A stretch of 6,867 nucleotides of DNA from Candidatus Nitrosymbiomonas sp. GTDB taxonomy: Bacteria > Sysuimicrobiota > Sysuimicrobiia > Sysuimicrobiales > Humicultoraceae. Of this stretch, positions 6,201 to 6,867 are shown in pieces. The stretch spans positions 1-6,867 of the forward strand of contig DYHL01000148.1 in assembly GCA_020724185.1 (NCBI GenBank), written 5' to 3'. The notes under the pieces are model-generated. The model was not told where the DNA came from and did not search any database. It was given only the letters and a program-made list of their open reading frames with translations. How positions within the stretch are numbered: the stretch's first letter is position 1; each line of letters opens with the position of its first letter. Position numbers and translations under genes: made by a program.

Positions 6201-6867
6201 ATGGCGCCTACCGAAGAGTGGCCGATCATGGTGCGTGCGGCCCGGCTCTACTACGAGGACGGCCGGACGCAGGAGGAGGTAGCGGCGGCACTGGGGATCT
6301 CCCGCCCCCGCGTCTCCCGTCTCCTCAAGCAAGCCCGGGACTGCGGCATCGTGCAGATCCAGATCGTGGATCCCACATCAACGAACAGCGATCTGGAACG
6401 CACGCTGGTCGGCGCGTTCGCGCTCTCCAATGCCATCGTCGTGGCCCACGCCGGGCAGTCCGAGGAACTCGTCCGTGCGCGGTTGGGCCGCGCCGCCGCG
6501 CGCCATCTCGAGGATGTCCTGGTGCACGGCGACATAGTCGGCATGGGCTCCGGCCGGACGCTGTACGCGATGGCGACCGCCCTGAGCCCGTCCCGCTCGA
6601 TCCAGGCGACCTTCGTCCCCCTGCTGGGCGGTCTGAGACAGGTGCCCTCGTTCTTCCAGGCCAACGAGCTCGCCCGGGTGGTTGCCGAGACCTTCCATGC
6701 CGAGGCGCTCCAGCTGTACACGCCTGCCGTCCTGCCCGACCCGCAGGCCCGCGACGCCCTCCTCGCCTCGCCGCCGGTCTCCGACGCGGTGAAAACATGG
6801 GAAGCGCTGTCCGTCGCCGTCGTGGGCATCGGCAATGTACGGTCGCGCCCCGGCAGCCCAACGCTCT
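6201..6867 (+). CDS. SorC-family transcriptional regulator, 3' truncated by window
   Basis: The frame from ATG 6201 stays open for 222 codons to the window end. The start has AGGG at 6190-6193, 7 nt upstream; Met10 (6228) is an alternative. Residues 12-55 form a SorC/DeoR-like helix-turn-helix: AARLYYEDGRTQEEVAAALG, ISRPRVSRLLKQAR, then GIVQIQIVDP. This matches the family pattern LYY..G.TQ.EIA..LGISR..VSRLL..A...G.V.I.I..P. From about residue 62 the sugar-binding-like effector domain begins, with VGMGSGRTLYAMATAL (113-128), FVPLLGG and VVGIGNV. Full-length members are about 310-330 residues, so roughly 90-110 are missing. The family consists of effector-responsive regulators, classically of sugar, polyol or deoxyribonucleoside pathways, sensing phosphorylated ligands. 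The gene follows the phosphatase stop by 23 nt and could regulate this operon or a downstream one. The effector is unknown. Confidence 0.92.
   Translation, partial: MAPTEEWPIMVRAARLYYEDGRTQEEVAAALGISRPRVSRLLKQARDCGIVQIQIVDPTSTNSDLERTLVGAFALSNAIVVAHAGQSEELVRARLGRAAARHLEDVLVHGDIVGMGSGRTLYAMATALSPSRSIQATFVPLLGGLRQVPSFFQANELARVVAETFHAEALQLYTPAVLPDPQARDALLASPPVSDAVKTWEALSVAVVGIGNVRSRPGSPTL

Noticed and set aside
6251..6835. Antisense frame opposite the regulator gene
   Set aside because: The + strand frame has a convincing SorC helix-turn-helix and effector domain, while the antisense frame has no recognisable feature.

Overview
This is a GC-rich bacterial window with every recognisable gene on the + strand, packed almost end to end: gaps of about 44, 10, 4 and 9 nt, one 4-nt ATGA overlap, then about 4 and 23 nt. 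GC-rich codons fill every third position and produce long meaningless antisense ORFs. The translated proteins point to a free-living, metabolically versatile bacterium. The binding protein has a Sec-type leader without a lipobox cysteine, which fits a cell with a periplasm. High-GC soil or sediment lineages such as Methylomirabilota/Rokubacteria-like bacteria, or a proteobacterium, are plausible. No rRNA or other marker gene is present, so the taxon is an inference only.

Layout: (1) positions 1-125 hold the last 40 codons of an acyl-CoA dehydrogenase whose stop codon lies in the loop of a perfect 8-bp hairpin; (2) 170-1717 encodes a family 5 (Dpp/Opp-type) ABC transporter solute-binding protein; (3) 1728-3290 encodes an AMP-forming acyl-CoA synthetase; (4) 3295-4212 encodes a DppB-type permease; (5) 4222-4638 encodes a small OsmC/Ohr-family protein; (6) 4635-5534 encodes a DppC-type permease, coupled to the OsmC gene by ATGA; (7) about 5539-6177 encodes a histidine-phosphatase (phosphoglycerate mutase-like) protein; (8) 6201 to the window end is the open 5' part of a SorC-family transcriptional regulator.

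The first six genes look like one transcription unit for import and activation of a carboxylic-acid-containing compound. The binding protein and the DppB/DppC pair form the extracytoplasmic and membrane parts of an importer. The acyl-CoA synthetase would trap the imported acid as a CoA thioester, and an acyl-CoA dehydrogenase of the type encoded just upstream could oxidise it. The OsmC-like thiol protein is wedged between the two permease genes. The two ATPase subunits (DppD/DppF) normally paired with such permeases are not in the window. The substrate cannot be read from the sequence. The phosphatase and the SorC regulator may be the tail of this unit or the start of the next one.

I find no tRNA, rRNA, CRISPR array, insertion sequence, attachment site or clear sigma70 promoter. 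The largest non-coding stretch is the 44 nt at 126-169.
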